DNA of 10,451 bases from Lachnospiraceae bacterium (GTDB lineage Bacteria; Bacillota_A; Clostridia; Lachnospirales; Lachnospiraceae), in the NCBI GenBank assembly GCA_017960415.1, contig JAGCZE010000372.1:1-10451 (forward strand), given 5' to 3'. Shown here piece after piece: positions 1 through 7,363 of the stretch. The notes beneath the pieces are model-generated. The model saw only the letters and a program-made list of their open reading frames with translations. It had not been told where the DNA came from and ran no database searches. Both the position numbers and the translations under genes were made by a program. Numbering within the stretch: the stretch's first letter is position 1; every line of letters starts with the position of its first letter.

Positions 1-107
1 ACTGCCGTGCCCTTAACAAAGAAGGCCATGCCGTTCGCATGGCCTATACCTTCGCCGTCGGTACTCATATCGGTTATTTCCAGTTCAAATTCGTCGTTTT
101 TTTGCAT
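1..107 (-). CDS. 23S rRNA (uracil-5-)-methyltransferase, N-terminal TRAM fragment (RlmCD/RumA-like), cut by window edge
   Basis: Only the first 35 codons are present; the gene runs off the left edge. The visible peptide starts MQKNDEFELEITDMSTDGEG and continues IGHANGMAFFVKGTA. This is the usual start of the TRAM RNA-binding domain of RumA/RlmD/RlmCD-type SAM-dependent enzymes: an 'I-D-S/G-x-x-x-G-E-G-I-G' strand, a short turn, then 'FV.G'. Such enzymes make 5-methyluridine in 23S rRNA (or tRNA, for TrmA-like members). The catalytic part lies outside the window, so the exact target cannot be judged. It starts at ATG 27 bp after the yhaM stop, in the same direction, so it is probably the next gene of that operon. 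A GAGG lies about 12 nt upstream, a little far for an ideal ribosome binding site. A different TRAM-bearing RNA methyltransferase or methylthiotransferase is possible but less likely, because in methylthiotransferases TRAM is C-terminal. Confidence 0.75.
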   Translation of the reverse strand, partial: MQKNDEFELEITDMSTDGEGIGHANGMAFFVKGTA

Positions 108-134
108 ATTTGCTCTATACCTCACAGATCTTTT

Positions 135-1070
135 TCAGGTCTTACGTACATTTGACTCGAAATTCTTCTGCCATCCCAGCCAGGTTGCCTTCTCATCCAC
201 ACCGTCTAGAAGCTCCTTCATCGACTGCATCTTCGCATCAAGATTATCCGCAAAATGCAGCGCCATAGCCTCTGCAAGAGCAGGAACTTTCGGTGATCCG
301 TATTCAAGTTTGCCGTGATGGGCCACGATGCAGTGTTTCAGCTCATTTTCGAGGAGTTTCGGGAAACCGTCGATGGTTTTGACAAGATCATTGATCATCT
401 CAACGCCCATGACAATATGTCCGATCAGATTTCCCTCATCGGTATAATCATTCTCAGGAAATGCCGAAAGTTCGTCTATCTTGCCGATATCATGGCACAG
501 GGCGGCCGTAACCAGCAGATCCCTGTTCAGTATCGTATAATGATCCGCAAATCCGGCGCACAACTTCGTTACTGACAGGGTATGCTCGAGCAGTCCGCCG
601 ATAAAACCGTGATGCATGGACTTTGCTGCGGAATGGCTCTTGAAGCTGGCGATAAACTTCGGATCGTCAATAAAGAGCTTCTTGAGCAGCTTTGAAAGAT
701 GCGGTTCGTCCACCGAATGAACATAACCTATGATCTGCTTGAACATATCGTCAATATCGTATTCCGTACTTGGCATGTAGTCGGACGGCGAATATTCGCC
801 CTCCCTCGCCCTGACGATCCTGTTGATGTTGAGCTGGGGCTTATTCTGAAAGGTTGTAACCGACCCCTCAACCTTGATGAAATCGCCGACTTCATAATGC
901 TCTATTCCTCCGGTAATATTCCAGACCTTACCGTCGATCGTCCCGGTCTTATCCGCCAGAACCAGCGCATAATAAGTCTTGCCTGTCTTGGCGACCAGGC
1001 TCTGGGACTGGCGGCAGTAATATACCTCGCGTATATTTTCACCCTCGTAGAGGTCTTTTATATATCTCAT
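135..1070 (-). CDS. yhaM: YhaM-type 3'-5' exoribonuclease (OB-fold plus HD domain)
   Basis: The product has 311 residues, close to the 314 of Bacillus subtilis YhaM. Residues about 10-90 form an OB-fold nucleic-acid-binding domain (VLADKTGTIDGKVWN, VGDFIKVEGSV). Residues about 145-285 form an HD metal-dependent phosphohydrolase domain. Visible metal ligands include H163 in GGLLEHT, H193-D194 in LCHDIGKIDEL, H251/H252 in IVAHHGK and D275 in HFADNLDAK, together with the family signature EGNLIGHI. YhaM enzymes degrade RNA, and ssDNA in vitro, from the 3' end in the cytoplasm; they are thought to trim short mRNA tails and contribute to turnover. The gene starts at ATG with AGGAAG just upstream, 21 bp after the htrA-like gene, and is followed 27 bp later by an rRNA methyltransferase gene, so it is likely cotranscribed with both. 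All key HD residues are present, so it should be active. Confidence 0.92.
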   Translation of the reverse strand: MRYIKDLYEGENIREVYYCRQSQSLVAKTGKTYYALVLADKTGTIDGKVWNITGGIEHYEVGDFIKVEGSVTTFQNKPQLNINRIVRAREGEYSPSDYMPSTEYDIDDMFKQIIGYVHSVDEPHLSKLLKKLFIDDPKFIASFKSHSAAKSMHHGFIGGLLEHTLSVTKLCAGFADHYTILNRDLLVTAALCHDIGKIDELSAFPENDYTDEGNLIGHIVMGVEMINDLVKTIDGFPKLLENELKHCIVAHHGKLEYGSPKVPALAEAMALHFADNLDAKMQSMKELLDGVDEKATWLGWQKNFESNVRKT

Positions 1071-1091
1071 AATACTTCCTTTCCGGCTGCT

Positions 1092-2645
1092 TTATTCTTT
1101 CATCGTCAGCACAACTGTCTCCGACGACCTGGGCTCGTCGACGCGGCTTGCGCGGTAGATATCGACGGTCAGCTCCGCCCCGTCTTCCTGCGTGAGCAGA
1201 TATTCGTAGAACTGTGAAACTGTTTTTATCGATTCCTCATTGACGATCTCGATAACATCGCCTTTTTTTATCCCGGCAAGAGAAGCCGGAGACCCCGAAA
1301 ATACCTCATTTACATAAATACCGTTCTCTATACCCATAGTTTCCAGGATATCCGCCGGAATATTCTCGGCTCTTACTCCGAAATAGGGCACTCCCGCGCC
1401 GTTCAGCAAGCGTAAGATCAGTGATTTCAGGCTGTCGATGCCAATGATCCTGCCCGTGTCCGCAGCCTCACTGCCGGAATACGGTATGATCCCGACCAGA
1501 CGTCCCTTCAGATCGGATACAACGCCATCTCCCTGTTCAAGGGTATATATATCGGTCATGAATTCGGTCAGCTCGCCGTCGGCAATGTAGCTTACGATCC
1601 CCATATGGGAAACAAAACCGAATTCCACGGCACCGTAGTAGCCGTTGGGCCTGCCTACAGCGATAACCGGCTCACCCCTGTATAGTTCCGCCGAATCGCC
1701 GAGCTGCATATATGTAATGCGTTCCTTCTGCTTACGGTTCAGCATATCGAGCGGAACCGTAATGATAGCAATGTTTGTGTCCTTGTCGTAGCTGTAGAGT
1801 GCTGCGTCAAGCAGGGTTTCAAGCTCCACCTCTATGCGGTCGGCTCCCGAGATAACGCTGTAATCGGTCATTATCAGAAGCTCCACTCCGTCGTCGCCCA
1901 TCATGACACCGGTCAGTTCCTGCTTGGTCTCAATACTCTCGTCCATCCAGTTGACTCCGCTGGTCACCGAATATACCCTTACAAGAGCACTCTGAACCTG
2001 CCCGGCCACCTCGCGCAGCTGTGATATCATGGCAAGATATGCTTCAAGCGGCGAATCTTCCGGGATCGTGTTCCCGTCACCGCCTTCTGGATCCTCCTCA
2101 CCCGTAGGCTCCGGCGAAGGTGTCATTGTACTCGTCGGTGCCGTAGTGGCGGTGGGCGGCTTCTCGGTGGGTTGTTCCGTACTTGTGGCAGTGGTGGCTG
2201 TAGTGGCTGCTGCTGTTGCCGAACCCTGTTCCGTTCCTGATGCAGCCGGATCCGAAGAAGTATCCGGATCAGCTGTTACCGCACTGCCGTCCGGAGTCGG
2301 CTTTATGGCCTGTGTCGGAGTCGGCGGTTTCGGTGACGGTGTCACGGGATTGGTCGGAAATTTTACTTCGTTTCTTCCTGTTCCGGTTGGCTCGGGCGGC
2401 TCTTTTTCCGGCTCGGTCTCTACCCCGAGGAGCTTTGCCACCGGATCACCCATTTTCAAAAATGCGACCCTTGCGACGATTCCGAAGATAAGCCCCGCAA
2501 GCAGGGAAAAACCTATGACCGACAAGAATTTTCTGACACGCTTCTTCGTCTTGGGTTTAACCTTTTCCCTGACATAACTGAATTCACCGTTTTCGCTGTT
2601 ATCACTGTTTTCGGGATTATAATCCCGCTGTTCATCATTTCCCAT
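1092..2645 (-). CDS. Membrane-anchored HtrA/trypsin-like protein with PDZ domain, catalytic triad apparently lost (pseudoprotease)
   Basis: The product has 517 residues. Layout: a charged cytoplasmic tail (1-39), one transmembrane helix (about 40-63, FLSVIGFSLLAGLIFGIVAR), a Pro/Thr/Ala-rich low-complexity linker (about 76-195) that may span the cell wall, a chymotrypsin-fold HtrA-like region (about 205-412) and a PDZ domain (about 418-515, with SPASLAGIKKGDVI as ligand-groove signature). HtrA landmarks are recognisable but the triad is not. The His strand 'TNNHVVxGAD' reads MTDYSVISGAD (Ser263 at the His position). The Asp motif 'TDLAV' reads TNIAI (Asn291). The Ser loop 'TDAAINPGNSGGPL' reads TDIYTLEQGDGVVSD with no serine at the active position. 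I infer a non-proteolytic sensor or chaperone-like protein outside the membrane. It follows the sensor kinase gene by 71 bp, suggesting a functional link. GAGG lies 10 nt before the ATG. Automatic annotation would probably call it a serine protease. Confidence 0.85.
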   Translation of the reverse strand: MGNDEQRDYNPENSDNSENGEFSYVREKVKPKTKKRVRKFLSVIGFSLLAGLIFGIVARVAFLKMGDPVAKLLGVETEPEKEPPEPTGTGRNEVKFPTNPVTPSPKPPTPTQAIKPTPDGSAVTADPDTSSDPAASGTEQGSATAAATTATTATSTEQPTEKPPTATTAPTSTMTPSPEPTGEEDPEGGDGNTIPEDSPLEAYLAMISQLREVAGQVQSALVRVYSVTSGVNWMDESIETKQELTGVMMGDDGVELLIMTDYSVISGADRIEVELETLLDAALYSYDKDTNIAIITVPLDMLNRKQKERITYMQLGDSAELYRGEPVIAVGRPNGYYGAVEFGFVSHMGIVSYIADGELTEFMTDIYTLEQGDGVVSDLKGRLVGIIPYSGSEAADTGRIIGIDSLKSLILRLLNGAGVPYFGVRAENIPADILETMGIENGIYVNEVFSGSPASLAGIKKGDVIEIVNEESIKTVSQFYEYLLTQEDGAELTVDIYRASRVDEPRSSETVVLTMKE

Positions 2646-2716
2646 ACATTGTTAACCTCTTGATCCCGTTTTTCACACCGGTTACCCCATATTCGCCTTC
2701 ATTATGCTGCGGCCGG

Positions 2717-4111
2717 TTACCCCTCCGACTGCGTCAGACTGAACGTAAACTCCGTTCCCACACCTTCTGTGCTGATCACACTGATATTTTCATCATGTGC
2801 CGAAATAACTTCCTTTACGATGGACAGACCGAGGCCGGTCCCCTTCTTATCCTTGCCTCTCGAAGCATCGATCTTGTAAAATCTGTCCCAGATCCTCGCA
2901 AGGTTCTCCTTGGCGATGCCTATGCCGTGATCCCTGACTCTCACAAACACCTTGCTTCCCTTCTCTTCCGTCTCGATCTCAACAGTCGATTCGGGATTCG
3001 AGAATTTGATCGCGTTATCCGTGAGATTGTAAAGAACCTGCTGAATGCGCCCCATGTCGGCATCGACATATGTTGCCGCCGACGCAAATACAAGATTCAG
3101 GACCACTCTTTTTTCCTTGCAGACTCCCTCAAATGCCGCTGCGACACGTTTGATCACGCCGTTTATGTCAAAGCTTGTAATATCAAGTATCAGACCCTTG
3201 CTGTCGATCCTGTTCAGATCCAGCAGATTCGACGTAAGCTTTGACAGGCGGTCGGTCTCAAATACAATGATATCCAGGTACTTATCCTGATCCTCATGGG
3301 GTATCGTACCGTCCTTGATCGCTTCAACATAGCCTTTGATCGATGTTAGCGGCGATCGGAAATCATGAGATATATTTGCGATAAATTTCTTCTGGTACTC
3401 GTCCACGCGCTGTATCTCGCCGACCATGTATTTCATGGCATCGGCCAGCTCGCGGAACTCATCGTGCCAGCGTACCTTCAGCTCATAATCGTAATTGCCT
3501 TTTGAATAAGCCAGTGCTGCTTTTCTGATCTTTTTTATCGGGTATACGCTCAGGAAATAGAATACCACGAACGTAACAAGCAGCACCCCGGCAACGATCA
3601 GAAGCGTCAGATTGGCGACATTCATGTACTTTACCATTTGTTGCCTGATCAGATCCATCGGGATGAACAGGCAGACATAGCCGCTGACCGAATACGATAC
3701 GATAACCGGCTCGCAAATACACATCATCGGCTCGTCAAAAACGCCCTCAAATTGTATGTTCTCGGTATATGTCTGCTTCAGCATGACATCCGAATGATTG
3801 TCTACCAGCAGAGGCATTGTGCTGCGCGAGTCAATGATCACGTAGTGCGAGCGGTTGACGATCCAGATGCGCGCGTCCACAAGTTCATCAAAAGCCTCCA
3901 TCTGCTTTCTGACCTGCGACATGCTCACATTTTCGTCATAATAATAATCCGCATACAGCTGCGCGATGTGCTGAACATCCCGGTAATACTTATCTTTGAC
4001 ATCCTTCGTTATCTCATTCTCCAGTATCCGGTTCCCCACCCGGTTGACACAGAAGAATACCGCAAATACGGCCGCGAGATAGCAGATGATCATCTTAAAA
4101 TGCAGTTTCAA
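2717..4111 (-). CDS. Sensor histidine kinase with extracytoplasmic sensor domain, HAMP, HisKA and HATPase_c
   Basis: The product has 464 residues. TM1 is about residues 7-25. An extracytoplasmic region of about 135 residues (about 27-163) contains three cysteines (C131, C133, C147). TM2 is about 166-190, followed by a HAMP-like segment (about 191-240). The H-box is FIANISHDFRSPLTSIKGY with phospho-acceptor His249. The N-box is YNLTDNAIKFS (N362/N366), G1 is RDHGIGI (D394), the F-box is IWDRFYKID and G2 is GTGLGLSIV. All catalytic boxes are intact. It is a class I (PhoR/WalK/ResE-like) membrane kinase that should phosphorylate the response regulator encoded immediately upstream, whose 3' end it overlaps by 17 bp. 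The start is TTG at 4111: AGGG lies 7 nt upstream, and this start keeps Lys2 and Lys6 before TM1. An internal ATG at 4093 would begin inside TM1 and has no good ribosome binding site. The ligand is unknown. Confidence 0.93.
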   Translation of the reverse strand: MKLHFKMIICYLAAVFAVFFCVNRVGNRILENEITKDVKDKYYRDVQHIAQLYADYYYDENVSMSQVRKQMEAFDELVDARIWIVNRSHYVIIDSRSTMPLLVDNHSDVMLKQTYTENIQFEGVFDEPMMCICEPVIVSYSVSGYVCLFIPMDLIRQQMVKYMNVANLTLLIVAGVLLVTFVVFYFLSVYPIKKIRKAALAYSKGNYDYELKVRWHDEFRELADAMKYMVGEIQRVDEYQKKFIANISHDFRSPLTSIKGYVEAIKDGTIPHEDQDKYLDIIVFETDRLSKLTSNLLDLNRIDSKGLILDITSFDINGVIKRVAAAFEGVCKEKRVVLNLVFASAATYVDADMGRIQQVLYNLTDNAIKFSNPESTVEIETEEKGSKVFVRVRDHGIGIAKENLARIWDRFYKIDASRGKDKKGTGLGLSIVKEVISAHDENISVISTEGVGTEFTFSLTQSEG

Positions 4112-4802
4112 ATTTGTACCCTACTCTCCAAACCGTGGCGATCGACCATTTCTCGTGATCGTGGATCTTCTCGCGAAGCCTTTTTATATGTACGTCGACC
4201 GTTCTCGAATCCCCCATGTAATCGTATTCCCAAATCTGTCCCAGCAGCTGTTCGCGGCTGAAGACCTGATTGGGATGCGAAGCAAGAAAATACAGCAGTT
4301 CCAGCTCCTTCGGCGGCATCTCGACGCGAGTGCCCATATACTTTACCGTATAGTTGCTCAGGTTTATCTCCAGATCCGGATAGCTCACGGATTCGGATTT
4401 TTCGACCTGTGCGGTCTGTGTCGCCTGAGTTTGCGTTTCGCGGCGCCTCAGTACCGCCTTTACACGCGCCACAAGTTCCTTGGAATCAAAGGGCTTGACC
4501 ATGTAATCATCCGCCCCGAGTTCAAGTCCGAGCACCTTGTCAAAGGTCTCGCCCTTTGCCGAAAGCATGATGATCGGTATCTGCGCATTTGCGCGGACAC
4601 GCTTGCAGACCTCGTATCCGTCGATACCGGGCAGCATCAGATCGAGCAGAATCAGATCGGGTTTGAAAATATCGACCTGCTTCAGCGCCTCCTCGCCGTC
4701 CCCGGCAATGCATGTTTCGAACATCTCCTTTTTCAGGTACAGGGAGATCAGCTCGGCAATGTTTCCGTCATCGTCGACGATCAAAATCCGTTGTTTGTCC
4801 AT
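4095..4802 (-). CDS. OmpR/PhoB-family response regulator
   Basis: The product has 235 residues. An N-terminal receiver domain (about 1-120) has the acidic pocket D10-D12, phospho-acceptor Asp54 (LILLDLMLPG), Ser81 (IIMLSAKGE) and Lys103 (YMVKPF). After a Gln/Thr-rich linker (about 122-140, ETQTQATQTAQVEKSESV), a C-terminal winged-helix DNA-binding domain (about 141-233) carries the typical LELLYFLASHPNQVFSREQLL, RTVDVHIKRLREKI and WRVGYKFE blocks. It is a cytoplasmic transcription factor activated by phosphorylation, most probably by the kinase gene that overlaps its end by 17 bp. It starts 9 bp after the mutS2 stop with a strong AGGAAGG site, so the pair is probably expressed from the mutS2 transcript, perhaps with its own additional promoter. 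The domain type resembles WalR/PhoP/PhoB, but the regulon cannot be read from the sequence. Confidence 0.95.
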   Translation of the reverse strand: MDKQRILIVDDDGNIAELISLYLKKEMFETCIAGDGEEALKQVDIFKPDLILLDLMLPGIDGYEVCKRVRANAQIPIIMLSAKGETFDKVLGLELGADDYMVKPFDSKELVARVKAVLRRRETQTQATQTAQVEKSESVSYPDLEINLSNYTVKYMGTRVEMPPKELELLYFLASHPNQVFSREQLLGQIWEYDYMGDSRTVDVHIKRLREKIHDHEKWSIATVWRVGYKFETAF

Positions 4803-4815
4803 AATACCTTCCTAA
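4803..4815 (-). promoter_or_regulatory. Shine-Dalgarno site for the response regulator, overlapping the mutS2 stop codon
   Basis: On the minus strand, TAGGAAGGTATT precedes the response-regulator ATG. The TAG is the mutS2 stop codon, and AGGAAGG begins within it. Ribosomes ending on mutS2 therefore stop directly on the next gene's binding site, which implies coupled expression. Confidence 0.75.
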
Positions 4816-7262
4816 TTTTCCTTAAATTCCACTATCGTTACGCCGCGGTCTCCTTCGCCGAATTCACCGAGGCGGTAGGATTTCACGTATTTGCAGCTTC
4901 TTAAGTGTCTGTGGACCGCATCCTTCAAAGCTCCGGTCCCGCGTCCGTGTATTATCGATACCTTCGGTAAATGTGCCAGGTATGCGTCATCCAGATATTT
5001 ATCCACGATCGGCAGCGCCTCATCCACGCGCATTCCGATAATGTTGCACTCCATCGATACGCTCATCGACTTTGACATAGCGATCTTTCCGGCTCCGGTA
5101 CTCTTCTTCTCGGGTACGGGCTCATCGCTTTCGGTCAGTTCAATGTCCTTGATGTTCACGCTGGTACGCATGGCGCCCACCTGCACGAACAGCTCGCCTT
5201 TCTGGTTCGGAAGGGAGGAAACCTTGCCCTTCACGCCCATTGAGAGGATCATTACATCATCGCCGACCTTCAACTCACCGGGATCCCTGACAGGTTTCTT
5301 CACAACCTTTCTGACTGTTTCCTTTGCACCTGTCTCGTCCAGCTTGCCGCGCAGATTCTGTCTTTCCTGTTCAAGATCACGCATGGAGCTTCCGGCTGCG
5401 CCTAGTCGGTTGCTCCTTCTTATGGTATCGTCGGCGTAATCCTTCGCCTTCTGAAGCACATCCCGGGCCTCTTCCTGCGCGCGGTTCAGGATCTTCTCCT
5501 TGGCCGCGTCGATACGCTCGTTCTTCTTTGCATAAGCGTCCTGCAGCTGTGGGGCTTCTTCAAGCGCCTTGTCAGCTGCGGCATTCTTTTCTTCAAGTTC
5601 TTTACGCGACCTGTCAAGTTCACTGATGATGTCTTCGAAACTCTTGTCGCGCGTTCCGATGAAGCTGTCCGCCATTCCTATGATCTCTTCCGAGAGTCCT
5701 AGCTTCTTCGAGATCGCAAATGCGTTGGATTTGCCGGGCATTCCGATCAGCAGTCTGTATGTCGGGCTCAGCGTCTCCACATCGAATTCACAGCTTGCGT
5801 TGCTGACTCCGGGCGTCGACAGCGCAAACAGCTTCAGCTCGCTGTAATGCGTGGTCGCGATCACCCTGATATCGCGGTTGTGCAGATAGGTCAATATCGC
5901 CATTGCAAGCGCCGCGCCCTCTATCGGGTCGGTTCCGGCACCGAGCTCGTCGAAGAGTACCAGAGAGTGCTCGTCAGCCTGTTTCAAGATCGAAACCGTA
6001 TTGGTCATATGTGACGAAAATGTCGAAAGGCTCTGTTCAATGCTCTGTTCATCGCCGATATCCGCAAATACCTCATTGAACACAGCAAGCTGAGACCCCT
6101 CAAATGCCGGGATATGAAGCCCCGACTGCCCCATCAGCGTAAACAGGCCCACTGTTTTAAGTGAAACTGTCTTACCGCCCGTATTCGGACCCGTAATGAT
6201 CAGCAGCGTGAAATCATTTCCGATCCAGATATCGGTCGGAACGACCTTCCGCGCATCTATCAGCGGATGACGGCCTTTTTTGATATTGATGTAGCCGTTG
6301 TCATTGAAGACCGGCTCGGAAGCCTTCATCTGCTTCGCCAGCTGCGCTCTCGCAAATATGAAATCCAGCTCTGTCAGTGTATCCTGGTCGTACTGGAGCT
6401 CTTTTGTATGCCCATACAGCATGTTCGACAGGCTCTGCAGAACCTTCTCTATCTCGTCCTGTTCCTTTATCGCAAGCTCTCTCAGCTCATTGTTCAGCTT
6501 CACAACAGCCATGGGCTCTATGAAAAATGTCGACCCGCTGGCGCTCTGATCATGGATCATCCCGTCGAACTTGTTCTTATACTCGCTTTTAACAGGAAGA
6601 CAGTACCTTCCGTCCCTCATAGTGATCAGATTGTCCTGCAGGACGATCTGGCTGTCCTTTGAGTTCACAATGGAATTGAGCTGCTCCCTGATCTTGTCGT
6701 TGGCAACCTTCATCTGCCTGCGAACCGACTTTAATCCCGGACTCGCATCATCCGCAATCTCCTCTTCGGAAATGATACAGCGCTGTATTTCTGCATTGAC
6801 GATCTCCAGCGGTTCCAGCAGCTCGAACCTTTCCGCAAGAGAGTCTGAGCCTTGGGGACGGGGTTGTTGGTTCATTTCATCCTGTTGCCCCGTTTCCCTT
6901 TCAGCACTTCTTGACCCATTAACCCCGTCCCCGGGGTCCAAAACGCCGTACCTGCGGATCTGGCGTACTGCGGTCAACAGCGAGCTGATGTGCATAAGTT
7001 CGCCTGCTCCGAGGCAGGAACTGATCTCCAGCCTCCTGATAGAGGCCCTTACATCATGTATGCCCGAAAATGACAATGAGCCCTTTCGGTAAATCCTCGA
7101 GAGCGCATCTGCCGTTTCTCTCTGCATTTCACGTATATCATCGAGCTTTGTGAGGGGTGTCAGCGCCCTGCATTTCTCTTTTCCGAGCGCAGAGCCGGCA
7201 CAGTCGGTCAGACTGTCGATGATCTTGTTATATTCCAAAACTTTTAATGCTCGTTCGTTCAT
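4812..7262 (-). CDS. mutS2: MutS2 family ATPase with C-terminal Smr domain, carrying an in-frame repeat insertion
   Basis: The product has 816 residues; B. subtilis MutS2 has 785. Residues 1-300 form the MutS core/lever region, including the conserved CIISEEEIADDASPGLKSVR block. The ATPase has Walker A GPNTGGKT (358-365, Lys364), Walker B LVLFDELGAGTDP (Asp438/Glu439), and STFSSHM plus ATTHY motifs. A long charged coiled-coil-like segment (about 520-640) and a KOW-like strand region (about 665-715) precede the Smr domain (about 737-816) with IIHGRGTGALK (His772). MutS2 lacks the mismatch-recognition domain of MutS1. Known roles of the family are suppression of recombination and, in B. subtilis, splitting of collided ribosomes. 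Residues about 111-138 are encoded by a GC-rich palindromic repeat and explain nearly all of the extra length. The insertion falls in a normally variable loop before the conserved LEPLEIVNAEI, so function is probably kept. The ribosome binding site is weak. Confidence 0.95.
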   Translation of the reverse strand: MNERALKVLEYNKIIDSLTDCAGSALGKEKCRALTPLTKLDDIREMQRETADALSRIYRKGSLSFSGIHDVRASIRRLEISSCLGAGELMHISSLLTAVRQIRRYGVLDPGDGVNGSRSAERETGQQDEMNQQPRPQGSDSLAERFELLEPLEIVNAEIQRCIISEEEIADDASPGLKSVRRQMKVANDKIREQLNSIVNSKDSQIVLQDNLITMRDGRYCLPVKSEYKNKFDGMIHDQSASGSTFFIEPMAVVKLNNELRELAIKEQDEIEKVLQSLSNMLYGHTKELQYDQDTLTELDFIFARAQLAKQMKASEPVFNDNGYINIKKGRHPLIDARKVVPTDIWIGNDFTLLIITGPNTGGKTVSLKTVGLFTLMGQSGLHIPAFEGSQLAVFNEVFADIGDEQSIEQSLSTFSSHMTNTVSILKQADEHSLVLFDELGAGTDPIEGAALAMAILTYLHNRDIRVIATTHYSELKLFALSTPGVSNASCEFDVETLSPTYRLLIGMPGKSNAFAISKKLGLSEEIIGMADSFIGTRDKSFEDIISELDRSRKELEEKNAAADKALEEAPQLQDAYAKKNERIDAAKEKILNRAQEEARDVLQKAKDYADDTIRRSNRLGAAGSSMRDLEQERQNLRGKLDETGAKETVRKVVKKPVRDPGELKVGDDVMILSMGVKGKVSSLPNQKGELFVQVGAMRTSVNIKDIELTESDEPVPEKKSTGAGKIAMSKSMSVSMECNIIGMRVDEALPIVDKYLDDAYLAHLPKVSIIHGRGTGALKDAVHRHLRSCKYVKSYRLGEFGEGDRGVTIVEFKEN
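6853..6934. repeat. REP-like GC-rich palindromic element inserted in frame in mutS2
   Basis: Arms GGGGACGGGGTT (6854-6865) and AACCCCGTCCCC (6921-6932) are perfect 12-bp inverted repeats. Extended to 21 bp (6854-6874 against 6912-6932) they match at 18 positions. The inner part, with 'cctgttgccccgtttccc', is also C-rich. On the mutS2 strand it is read without stop as about 28 codons rich in G, R, Q and P, ending NQQPRPQG. Removing these codons brings MutS2 to about 788 residues, near the usual family length. The structure resembles REP-type elements mobilised by RAYT (Y1 family) transposases, but no such transposase is in the window and the class assignment is inference. Confidence 0.75.
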
Positions 7263-7308
7263 TTCTTATCTCAGTTTTTTCTAATTTATTCGCTGAAGCT
7301 ATTTTTCT

Positions 7309-7356
7309 GCCTTCCCTTTGAGGGGAAGGTGTCGACGTAGGCGACGGATGAGGTGT
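7309..7356 (-). repeat. Element A: half copy of the hairpin repeat family between trmL and mutS2
   Basis: Read on the minus strand this starts with ACACCTCATCCG (7356-7345), then a hairpin GTCGCC-TAC-GTCGAC (one mismatched pair), then the inner hairpin CCTTCCCCTCAAAGGGAAGG (7329-7310). These are the same three modules, in the same order, as the ends of elements B and C, but there is only one end and no tandem array. It begins 7 bp after the trmL stop codon. No T-run follows either hairpin on the minus strand, so it does not look like a canonical intrinsic terminator. The remaining 7263-7308 is AT-rich, with no convincing promoter. Confidence 0.85.
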
Positions 7357-7363
7357 GTTTTTC

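Noticed and set aside
2029..2577. 182-residue plus-strand open frame rich in Val/Gly/Ser
   Set aside because: It mirrors the low-complexity Pro/Thr linker of the htrA-like gene; composition explains it.
4086..4904. 272-residue plus-strand open frame
   Set aside because: Entirely antisense to the response regulator and gene ends, with no recognisable domain and no ribosome binding site; a shadow of the coding strand.
6853..6934. Frameshift or pseudogene signal in mutS2 caused by the palindrome
   Set aside because: The frame is open throughout, and all ATPase and Smr motifs downstream are intact.
7263..7308. Promoter directly upstream of mutS2
   Set aside because: AT-rich, but no -35/-10 pair with acceptable spacing could be found.
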